Positions 35,957 through 45,686 of a DNA stretch of 64,000 nucleotides are shown here, piece by piece. Numbering within the stretch: position 1 is the first letter of the stretch; each line of letters starts with the position of its first letter. Position numbers and translations under genes: made by a program. Under the pieces are notes generated by a model, which saw nothing but the letters and a program-made list of their open reading frames with translations, was not told the DNA's origin and did not search any database. Source of the stretch: Paenochrobactrum glaciei (GTDB taxonomy: Bacteria; Pseudomonadota; Alphaproteobacteria; Rhizobiales; Rhizobiaceae); NCBI RefSeq assembly GCF_039522165.1, contig NZ_BAAADE010000006.1, positions 69,429-133,428 on the forward strand. The letters run 5' to 3'.

Positions 35957-37573
35957 ATGATAAAAAATCACGGAATTCGCCTTCAAACCACAATGGCAAC
36001 ACGCTTTTTGCGCGCTGTCTCATTGGCGGGAGTAGCATGCTGTGCCTTGACGGCATCGGCATGGGCAGCAGATTTGCGGATGGGAATGGGCTCGGCTCCG
36101 ACCTCCATTGATCCGCATTTTCATGCCAACAGCTCCAACATCTCTATGACAGGTCAGGTTTTTGAGGGGCTGACCTGGAAAGACGAGAATATGCGCCCTG
36201 TTCCGGCACTGGCCGAAAGCTGGGAGTATAAGGGAGACAATATCTGGCATTTTAACCTGCGTAAAAACGTGAAATTCCACGACGGCACACCATTTACTGC
36301 CGATGATGTGATTTTCACTTTTGAACGTGTGCCAACCATTGTTGACAGCCCGAGCCCGTTCACCGCGCGTCTGGCTGATGTGGTTTCTTATAAAGCGCTT
36401 GATGATCATACATTGGAAGTGGTCACCAAAGGTGCTGCACCTAACCTGCCGATCAATCTGGCCGATGTGCAGATTGTTTCGCGTAAAAACGGCGAAAACA
36501 AAACCACGTCAGATTATGTCACCGGTAAAGCCATGATCGGCACCGGCCCTTATAAATTTACCAATGCGCGCATCGGCGAAATTTATGAATTTGAAGGCTT
36601 TGCTGATTATTGGGGCGGCAAGCCTGCCTGGGATAAAGTAACACAGCGCATTATCAGCTCTGATCCTGCACGTATTGCGGCACTCCTTGCCGGTGACGTA
36701 GATCTGATCACCAGCGTGCCGACCAGCGACATCGCCAATCTGGAAAAAGCGCCGAATATCGCGCTTTGGTCAACCGCCACCAATCGTATTGTTTTTGTGG
36801 CGCTGGATGTTGAACATGAAAAACCGATCGCAGGTCAGGTAACCGACAATAATGGCAAGCCATTGGATAAAAATCCGATGCTGGATGTGCGCGTACGTAA
36901 AGCGCTTTCCATGGCACTCGACCGCAAAAGCCTCGTAGAGCGCGGGCTTTCCGGTGATGCACTGCCTGCAAGCCAGCTCGTACCGGAAGGTCTGTTCGGC
37001 TATAATCCGGAAATTCCGGTTGAGCCTTATGATCCGGCTGCGGCCAAGGAGCTTTTGAAAGAAGCTGGCTATCCGGAAGGTTTCCGTGTGGTGCTGACCA
37101 CTTCGAACGATGATACATCACGCGTGCGCGCTTCGCAGGCAATTGGTCAGATGTGGACACGTATTGGTGTGCGCACCGAAATCGAAACCATGCCACATGC
37201 CGTTTTCATTCCGAAAACCAATGACTTCCAGTTTGCGCATATGATCCATTCATGGGGCACTTCAACCGGTGAGGCCGCTTATACATTGCGCGGCATCGCA
37301 GGCACCCGTGACCATGAAAAAGGCATCGGCACGTCAAACCGTGGTCGTTATTCCAATCCGGAAATGGATGCGCTGGTCAACAAAGCATCCGAAACCATGG
37401 ATGATGAGACACGCGAAGCTATGCTGCAAAAAGCAATGGCGATGACCATCAGCGATTACGGCATTCTGCCGCTCTACAGCCCGAAAGCAACATGGGCTTC
37501 GTCCAAGAATGTGAAATATATTCCGTCGAAGGCCAATGTGACGTCGGCAATTTTCGCAACACCTGCTGAATAA
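35957..37573 (+). CDS. Peptide ABC transporter, periplasmic substrate-binding protein (importer 2)
   Basis: A 538-residue SBP_bac_5 binding protein. The N-terminus is long and basic before the signal hydrophobic core (LAGVACCALTASAWAADL), giving mature DLRMGMGSAPTSIDPHFHAN. Further signatures are NVKFHDGTPFTADDVIFTFERV and GTGPYKFTNARIGEIYEFEGFADYWGG. It is periplasmic and delivers ligand to importer 2. A 12-bp hairpin follows its stop, which should stabilise this part of the transcript relative to the permease genes. The ligand is unknown. Confidence 0.92.
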   Translation: MIKNHGIRLQTTMATRFLRAVSLAGVACCALTASAWAADLRMGMGSAPTSIDPHFHANSSNISMTGQVFEGLTWKDENMRPVPALAESWEYKGDNIWHFNLRKNVKFHDGTPFTADDVIFTFERVPTIVDSPSPFTARLADVVSYKALDDHTLEVVTKGAAPNLPINLADVQIVSRKNGENKTTSDYVTGKAMIGTGPYKFTNARIGEIYEFEGFADYWGGKPAWDKVTQRIISSDPARIAALLAGDVDLITSVPTSDIANLEKAPNIALWSTATNRIVFVALDVEHEKPIAGQVTDNNGKPLDKNPMLDVRVRKALSMALDRKSLVERGLSGDALPASQLVPEGLFGYNPEIPVEPYDPAAAKELLKEAGYPEGFRVVLTTSNDDTSRVRASQAIGQMWTRIGVRTEIETMPHAVFIPKTNDFQFAHMIHSWGTSTGEAAYTLRGIAGTRDHEKGIGTSNRGRYSNPEMDALVNKASETMDDETREAMLQKAMAMTISDYGILPLYSPKATWASSKNVKYIPSKANVTSAIFATPAE

Positions 37574-37590
37574 TCCGACTTCAATACTGA

Positions 37591-37622
37591 TCCCTTATAC
37601 GGTTACAAAGCCGTATAAGGGA
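37591..37622 (+). repeat. Stem-loop between binding-protein and permease genes (importer 2)
   Basis: TCCCTTATACGG pairs perfectly with CCGTATAAGGGA around an 8-nt loop. No T-run follows, so it is more likely a 3'-end stabiliser than a terminator. Confidence 0.7.
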
Positions 37623-37651
37623 ATAATACCTGCGACAGTCAGGGGGGAAAT

Positions 37652-38626
37652 ATGGCCGAGATGATCGCGCGGCGACTGGTACAGTCGCTCATCACGCTTC
37701 TGGCTTTGAGCTTCATAACATTTGCCGGACTATATATGATCGGTAACCCGATGGAAGTTCTGGCTGATGAATCCGCCACAGCGCTGGAAATCCAGCAAAT
37801 CAGTGAGCGGCTTGGGCTGGATCAGCCACTCTACATTCAATATATGCGTTATATGGGTCGCTTGTTGAGCGGCGATTTCGGCACATCTTTTGTCACCGCT
37901 TTGCCGGTTTCAACCATGTTGTTGCAACGCCTGCCCGCAACACTTGAAATGGCGCTCATTTCAATCATTATTTCAGTTGGTATCGGTCTGCCGCTTGGCA
38001 TTCTTGCCGGTACATTTCCAGATAGCCGCTTTAGCAAATTTGCCTCGATCAGCTCGATTTTCGGTTTCAGCCTGCCAAATTTCTGGCTTGGCCTGATGTT
38101 GCTGTTGGTTTTTGCTGTGCAATTGGCTGTCTTTCCGGCCATCGGACGCGGCCAGACCGTCGAGATCAACGGTGTCGCATGGAGTTTTCTGACGTGGGAC
38201 GGGCTCACCCATCTCATTTTGCCAGCCGTCACGCTTGCAACCGGCAATCTTGCGCTGATGCTACGCTTAGGGCGTGCCGGTATGCAGGAAGTGATGCTGC
38301 TCGATTATGTCAAACTTGCGCGCATCAAAGGCCTGTCGCCCTGGCGTGTTGTCACTGTTCATGCCTTGCGCAATGTGATGATCCCGATTGTCACCATTAT
38401 CGGTCTTGAAATCGGCGGTCTCGTTTCGGGTGCGATTATTACAGAAACTGTTTTTGCCTGGCCCGGCATCGGCAAGCTGCTGATTGACTCAATCAATATG
38501 CTCGATCGTCCGGTGGTCATTGCTTATATGATGATTTTTACCTTCATGTTCGTCACCATCAATCTCATCGTTGATATACTTTATATCGTGCTTGATCCGC
38601 GCGCGGGAACAGGACGTGCATCATGA
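37652..38626 (+). CDS. Peptide ABC transporter permease, DppB type (importer 2)
   Basis: A 324-residue permease of six helices. It has the DppB N-terminal region (IGNPMEVLADESATALEIQQI, split by the family LGLDQPLYIQYMRYMGRLLSGDFG) and an EAA loop VKLARIKGLSPWRVV followed by HALRNVMIP. A strong GGGGGG ribosome site precedes the ATG. The stop overlaps the next permease start by 4 nt. Confidence 0.93.
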   Translation: MAEMIARRLVQSLITLLALSFITFAGLYMIGNPMEVLADESATALEIQQISERLGLDQPLYIQYMRYMGRLLSGDFGTSFVTALPVSTMLLQRLPATLEMALISIIISVGIGLPLGILAGTFPDSRFSKFASISSIFGFSLPNFWLGLMLLLVFAVQLAVFPAIGRGQTVEINGVAWSFLTWDGLTHLILPAVTLATGNLALMLRLGRAGMQEVMLLDYVKLARIKGLSPWRVVTVHALRNVMIPIVTIIGLEIGGLVSGAIITETVFAWPGIGKLLIDSINMLDRPVVIAYMMIFTFMFVTINLIVDILYIVLDPRAGTGRAS

Positions 38627-39534
38627 CGAGTTCCGCTTTGTCACGTTTTCACCAATGGCGCAAAACCACACGCTTTTATAATTTCTTCCGCGAATTCAGC
38701 ACCAGTAATACGGCACTGCTCGGCTTGGGCGTGACCATTATTTTGCTGTTTATCGCCATTTTCGCCCCGCTGATCTCGCCACAAAATCCTTATGACCTGA
38801 TGCAGGTTGATTTTATGGATTCCGAACTGCCACCAGGCTCGGTTGGCGGTATGGGGCAATATTATCTGCTTGGCACTGACGCTAACGGCCGCGATATGCT
38901 GAGCGCCATGTTCTATGGCCTGCGTTCCAGTTTCATGGTCGCATGGAGCAGCCTTGCCATGGCACTTGTCATCGGCGTAATGCTGGGGCTCATTTCCGCC
39001 TATGCAGGCGGAAAAGTGGATGCGATTATCATGCGCATTGTTGATGTGCAGATGAGCTTTCCGACCATTTTGATCGCACTTCTCTTATTGGCTGTGTTTG
39101 GCCGTGGTCTGGATAAAACCATTCTCGCACTCACACTCGTGCAATGGGCTTATTTTGCCCGCAATGTGCGCGGCACAGCATTATCAGAGCGCAATCGCGA
39201 ATATGTTCTGGCGGCACGCCTTGCGCATATCCCGACCTTTCGTATTCTCTGGCGTCATATTTTGCCCAATTGCCTGCCACCCTTGCTGGTTATTGCCTCG
39301 GTGCAGCTTGCATCCGCCATCTCCATCGAAGCATCGCTTTCCTTCCTTGGTCTTGGCATGCCGGTTACGCAGCCTTCACTCGGCCTGCTGATTTCCAATG
39401 GTTTTGGCTATCTGATGGGTGGCAAATACTGGATCAGTGTTTTCCCCGGCGTACTGCTTCTCATTACAGTTTTTGCAATCAACCTGATTGCAGACCAGTT
39501 GCGCGACATGTTCAATCCGAGGCTTAAAAAATGA
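38623..39534 (+). CDS. Peptide ABC transporter permease, DppC type (importer 2)
   Basis: A 303-residue DppC-type permease. It has a long cytoplasmic N-terminus, first helix LLGLGVTIILLFIAIFAPLI, signature LLGTDANGRDMLSAMFYGLR, and EAA loop EYVLAARLAHIPTFRILWRHILPN. It overlaps neighbours by 4 nt on both sides and forms the channel of importer 2 with the preceding permease. Confidence 0.93.
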   Translation: MTSSALSRFHQWRKTTRFYNFFREFSTSNTALLGLGVTIILLFIAIFAPLISPQNPYDLMQVDFMDSELPPGSVGGMGQYYLLGTDANGRDMLSAMFYGLRSSFMVAWSSLAMALVIGVMLGLISAYAGGKVDAIIMRIVDVQMSFPTILIALLLLAVFGRGLDKTILALTLVQWAYFARNVRGTALSERNREYVLAARLAHIPTFRILWRHILPNCLPPLLVIASVQLASAISIEASLSFLGLGMPVTQPSLGLLISNGFGYLMGGKYWISVFPGVLLLITVFAINLIADQLRDMFNPRLKK

Positions 39535-40562
39535 CGACAGCAGTTTCAGCATCCCCTGCTGCATCACCCTTTGTGCTTCAGGTTGAAAATCTTAAAACCC
39601 AGTTTGATACCAGCGCCGGTGTCGTGCGCGCTGTCGACGGCATCAGTTTTTCGCTTAAACGCGGCGAAGTGATGGGCTTAGTGGGTGAATCCGGCTCCGG
39701 CAAATCCATCACCGGCTACTCCATCATGCGTGCCATCGACAAACCGGGGCGTATTACTGAAGGGCACATAAAATTTTGCGGCCGCGACAACAAAATCGTT
39801 GATCTGGTTAGTCTGCCGGAACGGCAGATGCGGGATTTACGCGGCAACCGCGTGGCAATGATTTTGCAAGATCCGATGATGTCGCTCAATCCAAGCTTAC
39901 GCATCGGAACGCAACTTACCGAAACCTATCTGGCACATAAAAAAGTCAGCAAACAGGAAGCCCGTGAACGTGCCATCAATGTGATGCAGCGTGTCGGCAT
40001 TCCTGATGCCGAACGCCGTCTGAGTGCTTATCCGCACGAATTTTCCGGTGGTATGCGTCAGCGTATCGCCATCGCCATTGCACTTATCAATGAGCCGGAT
40101 GTCATCATCGCCGATGAGCCCACCACCGCTCTGGATGTCACCACGCAGGCGCAAATCCTTTTTGAAGTGCAAAAACTATCGCGTGAATTTGGAACGGCAT
40201 GGATATGGATTACCCATGACCTGACTGTCGTTGCTGCCCTCGCGCAAAATGTAGCTGTGATGTATGCCGGTAAAATCGTCGAATATGGATCCGTTGCCTC
40301 CATTCTTGATCGTCCTCTGCATCCCTACACCAAGGGTTTGATTGCCTCGATACCCGGACATAACAGTACTTTGGCCAATAAGCGCCTTTACCAGATACCG
40401 GGCAATGCCCCTTCTCTTCTGTCTTTGCCACGCGGCTGTCCGTTCCGCCCGCGCTGCGCATATGCCGACAGCACATGTCTTGAAACGCCGGCCGATACCA
40501 AGCTTTCTGAAAACCGCTTTTATCGTTGCTGGCACCCTGTGGAAACAGGAGCTGCATTATGA
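39531..40562 (+). CDS. Peptide ABC transporter ATPase, DppD type (importer 2)
   Basis: A 343-residue ATPase with Walker A GESGSGKS, Q-loop ILQDPMMSLNP, signature FSGGMRQR, Walker B VIIADEPTTALD and H-loop WITHDLT. The oligopeptide C-terminal extension has GCPFRPRCAYADSTC. The stop overlaps the start of the partner ATPase (ATGA). It powers importer 2 as a heterodimer with that partner. Confidence 0.93.
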   Translation: MTTAVSASPAASPFVLQVENLKTQFDTSAGVVRAVDGISFSLKRGEVMGLVGESGSGKSITGYSIMRAIDKPGRITEGHIKFCGRDNKIVDLVSLPERQMRDLRGNRVAMILQDPMMSLNPSLRIGTQLTETYLAHKKVSKQEARERAINVMQRVGIPDAERRLSAYPHEFSGGMRQRIAIAIALINEPDVIIADEPTTALDVTTQAQILFEVQKLSREFGTAWIWITHDLTVVAALAQNVAVMYAGKIVEYGSVASILDRPLHPYTKGLIASIPGHNSTLANKRLYQIPGNAPSLLSLPRGCPFRPRCAYADSTCLETPADTKLSENRFYRCWHPVETGAAL

Positions 40563-41560
40563 ATGCTATCAATACCTCGCCTGAAGGCGAAACCATTTTG
40601 GAAGTTCAATCTCTGCGCCATCAATTTGGACGCAAAGAAGACTGGATCGACAAGATCGGTGCGAAACTACGTAAAAGTGGCCCCCGCCCTGTGGTGCGTG
40701 CCATCAATGGCGTTGATCTTAATGTCAAAAAAGGCGAAATTTTCGGCATTGCCGGTGAATCCGGCTGCGGGAAAAGCACACTTGGCCGCATTATGGCGGG
40801 CTTGATCAAGCCAACCGAAGGGCAAATTGCCTATCACGGCAAGCCGGTGATGCGCGGCGACAAACCTGCCAATCTGAAACTGCAAATGATCTTTCAGGAT
40901 TCAGGCGCTGCGCTTAATCCCCGTATGCAGGTCAAAGATTTGATCGGCGAAGGCCCGCTTTTGCATGGCTTGGTAAAAAAACGCGAATTGAAAGACTTTA
41001 TCGTCAATCAGCTCGAAATTGTCGGCCTTAATGCCGATGCCATGACGCGCTATCCGCATCAGTTTTCCGGCGGTCAGCGCCAACGCATCAACATTGCCCG
41101 CGCACTCGCGCTGCAACCGGATATGATCATCTGTGATGAATCCATTGCCGCGCTTGACGTCTCCATTCAGGCACAGATCATCAATCTGTTTCTCGATCTG
41201 AAAGACAAGCTTGATCTAACATATGTTTTCATCAGCCATGATTTAGGCGTCTTGAAACATATCGCTGACCGTCTGGCTGTGATGTATCTGGGACGTGTCG
41301 TCGAACAGGGGGATGCCGCAGAAATATTTGCCAATCCGCGGCATCCTTACACGCAGGTGCTGCTTGAAAATGTACTGACACTTGATCGCCGCGACCAGCA
41401 GTTTGAACCTGTTGAAGGCGAAGTGCCCTCACCACTTAATCTGCCGTCAGGTTGTGCATTTCACACCCGTTGCACCCATGCAATTCCTGCCTGTGCGCAA
41501 GCTATACCTGCTCTTGTGGGGCATGAAAAACATCAGTTTGCCTGTCCGGTGATGGCATGA
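40559..41560 (+). CDS. Peptide ABC transporter ATPase, DppF type (importer 2)
   Basis: A 333-residue ATPase with Walker A GESGCGKS, Q-loop IFQDSGAALNP, signature FSGGQRQR, Walker B MIICDESIAALD and H-loop FISHDLG, plus the extension GCAFHTRCTHAIPAC. The Walker B uses DES where DEP is more common; the catalytic Glu is kept. ATG 40559 is chosen because CAGGAG precedes it and it overlaps the upstream stop by 4 nt; a longer in-frame start at 40526 would run well into the DppD gene. Confidence 0.92.
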   Translation: MNAINTSPEGETILEVQSLRHQFGRKEDWIDKIGAKLRKSGPRPVVRAINGVDLNVKKGEIFGIAGESGCGKSTLGRIMAGLIKPTEGQIAYHGKPVMRGDKPANLKLQMIFQDSGAALNPRMQVKDLIGEGPLLHGLVKKRELKDFIVNQLEIVGLNADAMTRYPHQFSGGQRQRINIARALALQPDMIICDESIAALDVSIQAQIINLFLDLKDKLDLTYVFISHDLGVLKHIADRLAVMYLGRVVEQGDAAEIFANPRHPYTQVLLENVLTLDRRDQQFEPVEGEVPSPLNLPSGCAFHTRCTHAIPACAQAIPALVGHEKHQFACPVMA

Positions 41561-41577
41561 AAATGGAGGCCATATCC

Positions 41578-43134
41578 ATGAACCGTTGGAACGACACCCA
41601 TGCCGAAGATCTCATCGGCACCATTAAAGACCGCGCTGATCTTTACGATTATCTGGTGGAGACAACGCTGCGTCGTCAGGCGATTTCACCGGCTAAAAAC
41701 AAGCTGTTTGATATCAATGTAGCGCGCGATATGGCGCATTATCGCAATGATATTCTCAACGCATCCACACCGGCAGAGCTTTGGTATGCCTTGGCCAAAT
41801 TGTCCAATACCCGCCATGACCGCCATTTATCGGTAGAGCCGGTAGAAGGCGGTCTGCCACTGCCAGCCGAATTGCAAGCAAGAATGCGCTTCAACCATGC
41901 AGACAAACGTGCCGATCCGGCACCGCGTGTCGGCATTGAATTAAAAACCGATTTTTCATCGGATCAGCCATTTGTGTTTTTAAGCGGCTATGCGCTTAAT
42001 TTTGAAGGCAATCAAAATGTAAAAGTCGGTGCCCGTCTCTTGAAAGTCAATGGTCGTTCTTTTGCCGATCATGTGGCGCTGACTGAGCCTTACTTCTGTT
42101 ATTCAACCCCGCATTTTTACTGGTATCATATGCCAAATGAGATCATCCGGCGCACAGGGCTGATCCCTGAATGGCTGCAACCAGCAACGCTTGCGCTGGA
42201 ATTTGAAGATGTAAATGGCACAGTTCAAAGTCTTCAACTTGACTATCAACCAGCCGATCATTGGCAATGGGCGGATGTGCCCTCCCCTTATAGCGGTTTT
42301 GAGAAGGTGCTCGACACACCTTCTTTTACGCTTCACACCCGTAGAGACAAAAAGACAATCATCATCCAATGGCATGGTTTTGGCAAAAGCCTGACCAGTG
42401 ATGTCGATGCACTGATGGCCTATGCGCAGACAAATAATCTGCTAAATGCCAATATTATTTATGATGCAACACGCTCGCGTGGTGGTGATTTCGGCGGCTA
42501 TTTATTGCAGCATTTATCCGCACAGCCTATTCGTATTAATTTGGGCGACTTGCGCCTTTCTGATGCAATGGAAGGGGTGATTGCAACAGTTTTGGGTGAA
42601 GATGACGCGGCTATTGCAGAAGGCAATCTCAATCAGGCACAGCTCAATGCTACGCGATGGCGGCGTGACTGGTTGCTTGGCACTGTGCGTGATGACCTAA
42701 AAGCGGGCAAAGAAAAAACCGCAGCCATTCCATTTAAATGCGCACACCAACCGGAAAATGGCTCAGGTATTTTACCACCCGCGCCTATACATTTTACCGG
42801 CAAGATCGTTATGCTCACTGTGCCTTATGCAGGTTCTCATATTGATCAGGTGGCCGCACAGCTCTGCGACAATAAAATGTGCCATCATATTGGCATGCCG
42901 CTTGGCGGTTTTTCCAAAACATGGACCCACGAAGAAATGCTGACATTCCCACGCACAGGGCAGAAAATTGCTTCTTTTGCATGGAGTTGCGGCAATACCA
43001 TCCGCCCCAATGGTGAAGTGCTGGAAAGCAATCCGGCCATGCCAGACACCTATTTTCCGATCACCCGCAACAATCATTTAACCCATCACGCTGAGATGGT
43101 TGCCATGGCACTGGATTATTTTAACCGGCCATAG
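41578..43134 (+). CDS. S41-like (tail-specific protease fold) hydrolase, putative
   Basis: A protein of about 518 residues with no signal peptide or membrane segment. The central part has NVKVGARLLKVNGRSFADHV, which resembles a degenerate PDZ loop. It is followed by IIYDATRSRGGDFGGYLLQHL, like the LIIDLRxNxGG strand of S41 peptidases, and by GKIVMLTVPYAGSHIDQVAAQL, where Ser in AGSHID sits at the place of the catalytic TASASE serine. The expected downstream lysine is not obvious. GGAGG lies 8 nt before ATG 41578; an ATG at 41557 is in frame but has no such site. Encoded directly after importer 2, it probably cleaves the imported compound. Family assignment is tentative. Confidence 0.55.
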   Translation: MNRWNDTHAEDLIGTIKDRADLYDYLVETTLRRQAISPAKNKLFDINVARDMAHYRNDILNASTPAELWYALAKLSNTRHDRHLSVEPVEGGLPLPAELQARMRFNHADKRADPAPRVGIELKTDFSSDQPFVFLSGYALNFEGNQNVKVGARLLKVNGRSFADHVALTEPYFCYSTPHFYWYHMPNEIIRRTGLIPEWLQPATLALEFEDVNGTVQSLQLDYQPADHWQWADVPSPYSGFEKVLDTPSFTLHTRRDKKTIIIQWHGFGKSLTSDVDALMAYAQTNNLLNANIIYDATRSRGGDFGGYLLQHLSAQPIRINLGDLRLSDAMEGVIATVLGEDDAAIAEGNLNQAQLNATRWRRDWLLGTVRDDLKAGKEKTAAIPFKCAHQPENGSGILPPAPIHFTGKIVMLTVPYAGSHIDQVAAQLCDNKMCHHIGMPLGGFSKTWTHEEMLTFPRTGQKIASFAWSCGNTIRPNGEVLESNPAMPDTYFPITRNNHLTHHAEMVAMALDYFNRP

Positions 43135-43187
43135 CCACCAGCCGTTTGTCTGCTTTTATATCTTATTACCGCTTCAGGAGCGTTCCC

Positions 43188-44384
43188 ATGCCTGTGTCTA
43201 AAATGTCTGTGTCTAAAATTGAAGCAATCCGCGCTTTATTTCCAGCATTAACCAGCCAGACCTATATGTCGATTTGTGACAAAATGATCTTGGCCGATCC
43301 GGTGCGTCAGGCCGTCGACAATTTTCTCGACAAGCTCGCTATGGCCAGCGCCAACCGCACCGACCATGAAGATTTTGTCGAAAGCAGCCGGGTAAAATTT
43401 GCACAAATGATGTCAGTTAAACCTGACGAAGTGGCCGTTACCCGCAATGTTTCCGATGGCGTTAATGCGATTGCCTGGTCATTTCCGTTCAAGACCGGCG
43501 ATAATATTGTGATTTGTACGAATGCAGAGCACCCAAACAATATTTATCCGTGGTTACGTTTGCGCGAGCGTGACATTGATGTGCGCATTGTACCGGCCAT
43601 TAATGGGCGCATTGACATTGATGCCATGACTGCGGCGATGGACAGCCGCACCCGCCTTGCAACGGTCGCTTCTGTCAGCTTTGCCCCCGGTTATCGCACC
43701 GATACCACTAAACTTGGCGAATATTGCCAAAAGAAAAATATTTTTCTGCTGATCGACGGTGTGCAATCCGCCGGTATTTTGCATCATGATTTAGCGCAGG
43801 AGCCGGTAGATGCTTTTGCAACTTCCACCAGCAAAGGATTGCTTGGTCTTTATGGTTCCGGCTTCATGTATATCAACGAAAACTGGCTTGATCGCTTGAA
43901 CCCTGCCTATCTCTCACGAACCGGCGTTGATCTTGGCAGCGATGATGCCTCAGCCATGGGCGAGCATCACTATCAGCTCTATGCCAGTGGCAAGCGTTTT
44001 GAGGTCGGTAGCTATAATCTTGCAGCCTCTTATGCCGCTGATGCCTCGCTCTCCCTTCTCAATGCAATCGGCACCCAAGCAATTGAAACACATGTGCTGC
44101 ATCTGGCGCGCGCTTTACGTGAAGGCTTGGCCAAATATGGTTTGCGCGTTTCCAAGCCGCAACAGGCACTGGAAGAAAGCCATATTATCACCTGTGGTGA
44201 ACTTGATGCAGGCGGCCATGGTTTCTCTCATGATGCGCGTATTAACGAAATGCACAAAACCTTACTTGATGCCAATATCACCCATACGCTGCGCCGTGGA
44301 CAGCTACGCTTCGGCTTACATGTTTATAATAATATGGCTGATGTCGAGCATGTATTATCCATCTTAAACAATATGAAATCATAA
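43188..44384 (+). CDS. Class-V aminotransferase-fold PLP enzyme
   Basis: A 398-residue PLP enzyme of the class-V fold (cysteine desulfurase / isopenicillin N epimerase branch). Visible features are AVTRNVSDGVNAIAWSF (phosphate-binding helix), LLIDGVQSAGILHHDL with the PLP-ring aspartate, and the Schiff-base lysine in ATSTSKGLLGLYGSGF. ATG 43188 is preferred because CAGGAG lies upstream and the extra residues encoded from 43146 are outside the fold. It may be a beta-lyase, racemase or transaminase acting on a released amino acid; the reaction cannot be told from sequence. A terminator follows at 44427. Confidence 0.85.
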   Translation: MPVSKMSVSKIEAIRALFPALTSQTYMSICDKMILADPVRQAVDNFLDKLAMASANRTDHEDFVESSRVKFAQMMSVKPDEVAVTRNVSDGVNAIAWSFPFKTGDNIVICTNAEHPNNIYPWLRLRERDIDVRIVPAINGRIDIDAMTAAMDSRTRLATVASVSFAPGYRTDTTKLGEYCQKKNIFLLIDGVQSAGILHHDLAQEPVDAFATSTSKGLLGLYGSGFMYINENWLDRLNPAYLSRTGVDLGSDDASAMGEHHYQLYASGKRFEVGSYNLAASYAADASLSLLNAIGTQAIETHVLHLARALREGLAKYGLRVSKPQQALEESHIITCGELDAGGHGFSHDARINEMHKTLLDANITHTLRRGQLRFGLHVYNNMADVEHVLSILNNMKS

Positions 44385-44426
44385 TCTAATTTTAAACCTC
44401 ATCTCGAATATAGATTTCTAATTTTA

Positions 44427-44468
44427 TGGGGTAAATTATAAAAATTTACCCCAAATTTTATTATTTTT
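44427..44468 (+). terminator. Rho-independent terminator after the class-V PLP gene
   Basis: TGGGGTAAATT pairs with AATTTACCCCA (11 bp, 5-nt loop) and is followed by AATTTTATTATTTTT. It closes operon 2 before the cysteine-synthase-like gene. Confidence 0.8.
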
Positions 44469-44495
44469 GACAAAATCATATAAATGGAATTATAT
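44467..44495 (+). promoter_or_regulatory. Possible sigma-70 promoter for the Cds1-like gene
   Basis: TTGACA is followed after 17 nt by TTATAT, about 55 nt before the start codon. The -35 is perfect, the -10 weak. The preceding terminator supports a separate promoter here. Confidence 0.4.
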
Positions 44496-44550
44496 CTCTG
44501 TCGGTTCACATCAAGTAACCCTGATTTTGGATATACAGAGGCAATAAGAA

Positions 44551-45654
44551 TTGGGACAGATTATTCAGTGCAATCGCCCGCAACCATGCAGTATGGAGTG
44601 GCGCAACCGCGCAATCGCAACAATTGAAGCAGATTTCAACAGATCAGCCGACACGCATCTGATCCGCATTGATCTGCCAAAATTCAACGACATTACGCTC
44701 TATTTAAAAGACGAATCCAGCCATCCGACCGGCAGCCTCAAGCACCGTTTGGCGCGCTCTCTGTTCCTTTATGCCATTTGCAATGGCAAAATCGGCCCGC
44801 AAACCACCATTGTGGAAGCCTCCAGCGGTTCCACAGCTGTATCGGAAGCCTATTTTGCCCGCATGATTAACCTGCCTTTTGTGGCTGTTATGCCCCGCAC
44901 CACATCCAAGGAAAAAATCGCGGCAATCGAGTTTTATGGTGGGCGCCCGCATCTGGTTGATGACCCTAAAACCGTTTATGACGCAGCTCGTCAGGTCGCA
45001 GAAGAAACCGGCGGTTATTACATCGACCAGTTCACCTATGCGGAACGGGCAACTGATTGGCGCGGCAATAATAATATTGCTGAATCCATCTTCAATCAGA
45101 TGAGCCATGAAGAATATCCAAACCCGCGCTGGATCGTAACGGGTGCCGGTACTGGCGGCACATCAGCAACATTGGGGCGCTATATCCGCTATCGTCAGCT
45201 TGATACGCGCCTGTGCGTGGCAGATCCTGAAGCCTCGATTTTCCATCAGCATTTTACGGATCGTTCCATCATGGAAATCGACCGTTGCTCGTCCATTATC
45301 GAAGGTATCGGTCGTCCGCGCGTCGAGCCGTCTTTTGTGCCCGATGTTGTCGATTGCATGGTCACAGTGCCTGATGCCGCCAGTTTGGCGGCACAACGCA
45401 CAATCAGCAAAATTATCGGTCGCGCCTGTGGCGGCTCCACCGGCACCAATATCTGGGCTTGTGCTTTACTCATTTCCGAAATGGTCAAAAAAGGCGAAAA
45501 GGGCTCGGTGGTTACCCTGCTTTGTGACCATGGCGACCGCTACCGTTCCACATATTTCAATGATGAATGGGTAGAGAAAAACGGTTTCGACATTGCACCC
45601 TATCTTGAGCAAATGAATGCATTTTTCTCGGAAGGTCGTTTGATCACCGTTTAA
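44551..45654 (+). CDS. Cysteine synthase-fold PLP enzyme (Cds1/L-cysteine desulfhydrase-like)
   Basis: A 367-residue fold-type II PLP enzyme. The Schiff-base lysine is in SHPTGSLKHRLARSL (about residue 65), the substrate loop is EASSGSTAVSEAY, and the PLP-phosphate loop is GAGTGGTSATLGRY. Length and the C-terminal VVTLLCDHGDRYRSTYFNDEW match the Cds1 group, which releases sulfide from cysteine or makes cysteine. The start codon is TTG with AGAGG 9 nt upstream; ATG 44593 is an alternative. Following a class-V PLP enzyme and importer 2, it suggests that the imported compound contains a cysteine-like or beta-substituted amino acid; this is inference. Terminators lie on both sides. Confidence 0.82.
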   Translation: MGQIIQCNRPQPCSMEWRNRAIATIEADFNRSADTHLIRIDLPKFNDITLYLKDESSHPTGSLKHRLARSLFLYAICNGKIGPQTTIVEASSGSTAVSEAYFARMINLPFVAVMPRTTSKEKIAAIEFYGGRPHLVDDPKTVYDAARQVAEETGGYYIDQFTYAERATDWRGNNNIAESIFNQMSHEEYPNPRWIVTGAGTGGTSATLGRYIRYRQLDTRLCVADPEASIFHQHFTDRSIMEIDRCSSIIEGIGRPRVEPSFVPDVVDCMVTVPDAASLAAQRTISKIIGRACGGSTGTNIWACALLISEMVKKGEKGSVVTLLCDHGDRYRSTYFNDEWVEKNGFDIAPYLEQMNAFFSEGRLITV

Positions 45655-45686
45655 AATTTTGCCTTAATGCCTATAAAATCGTGCTG

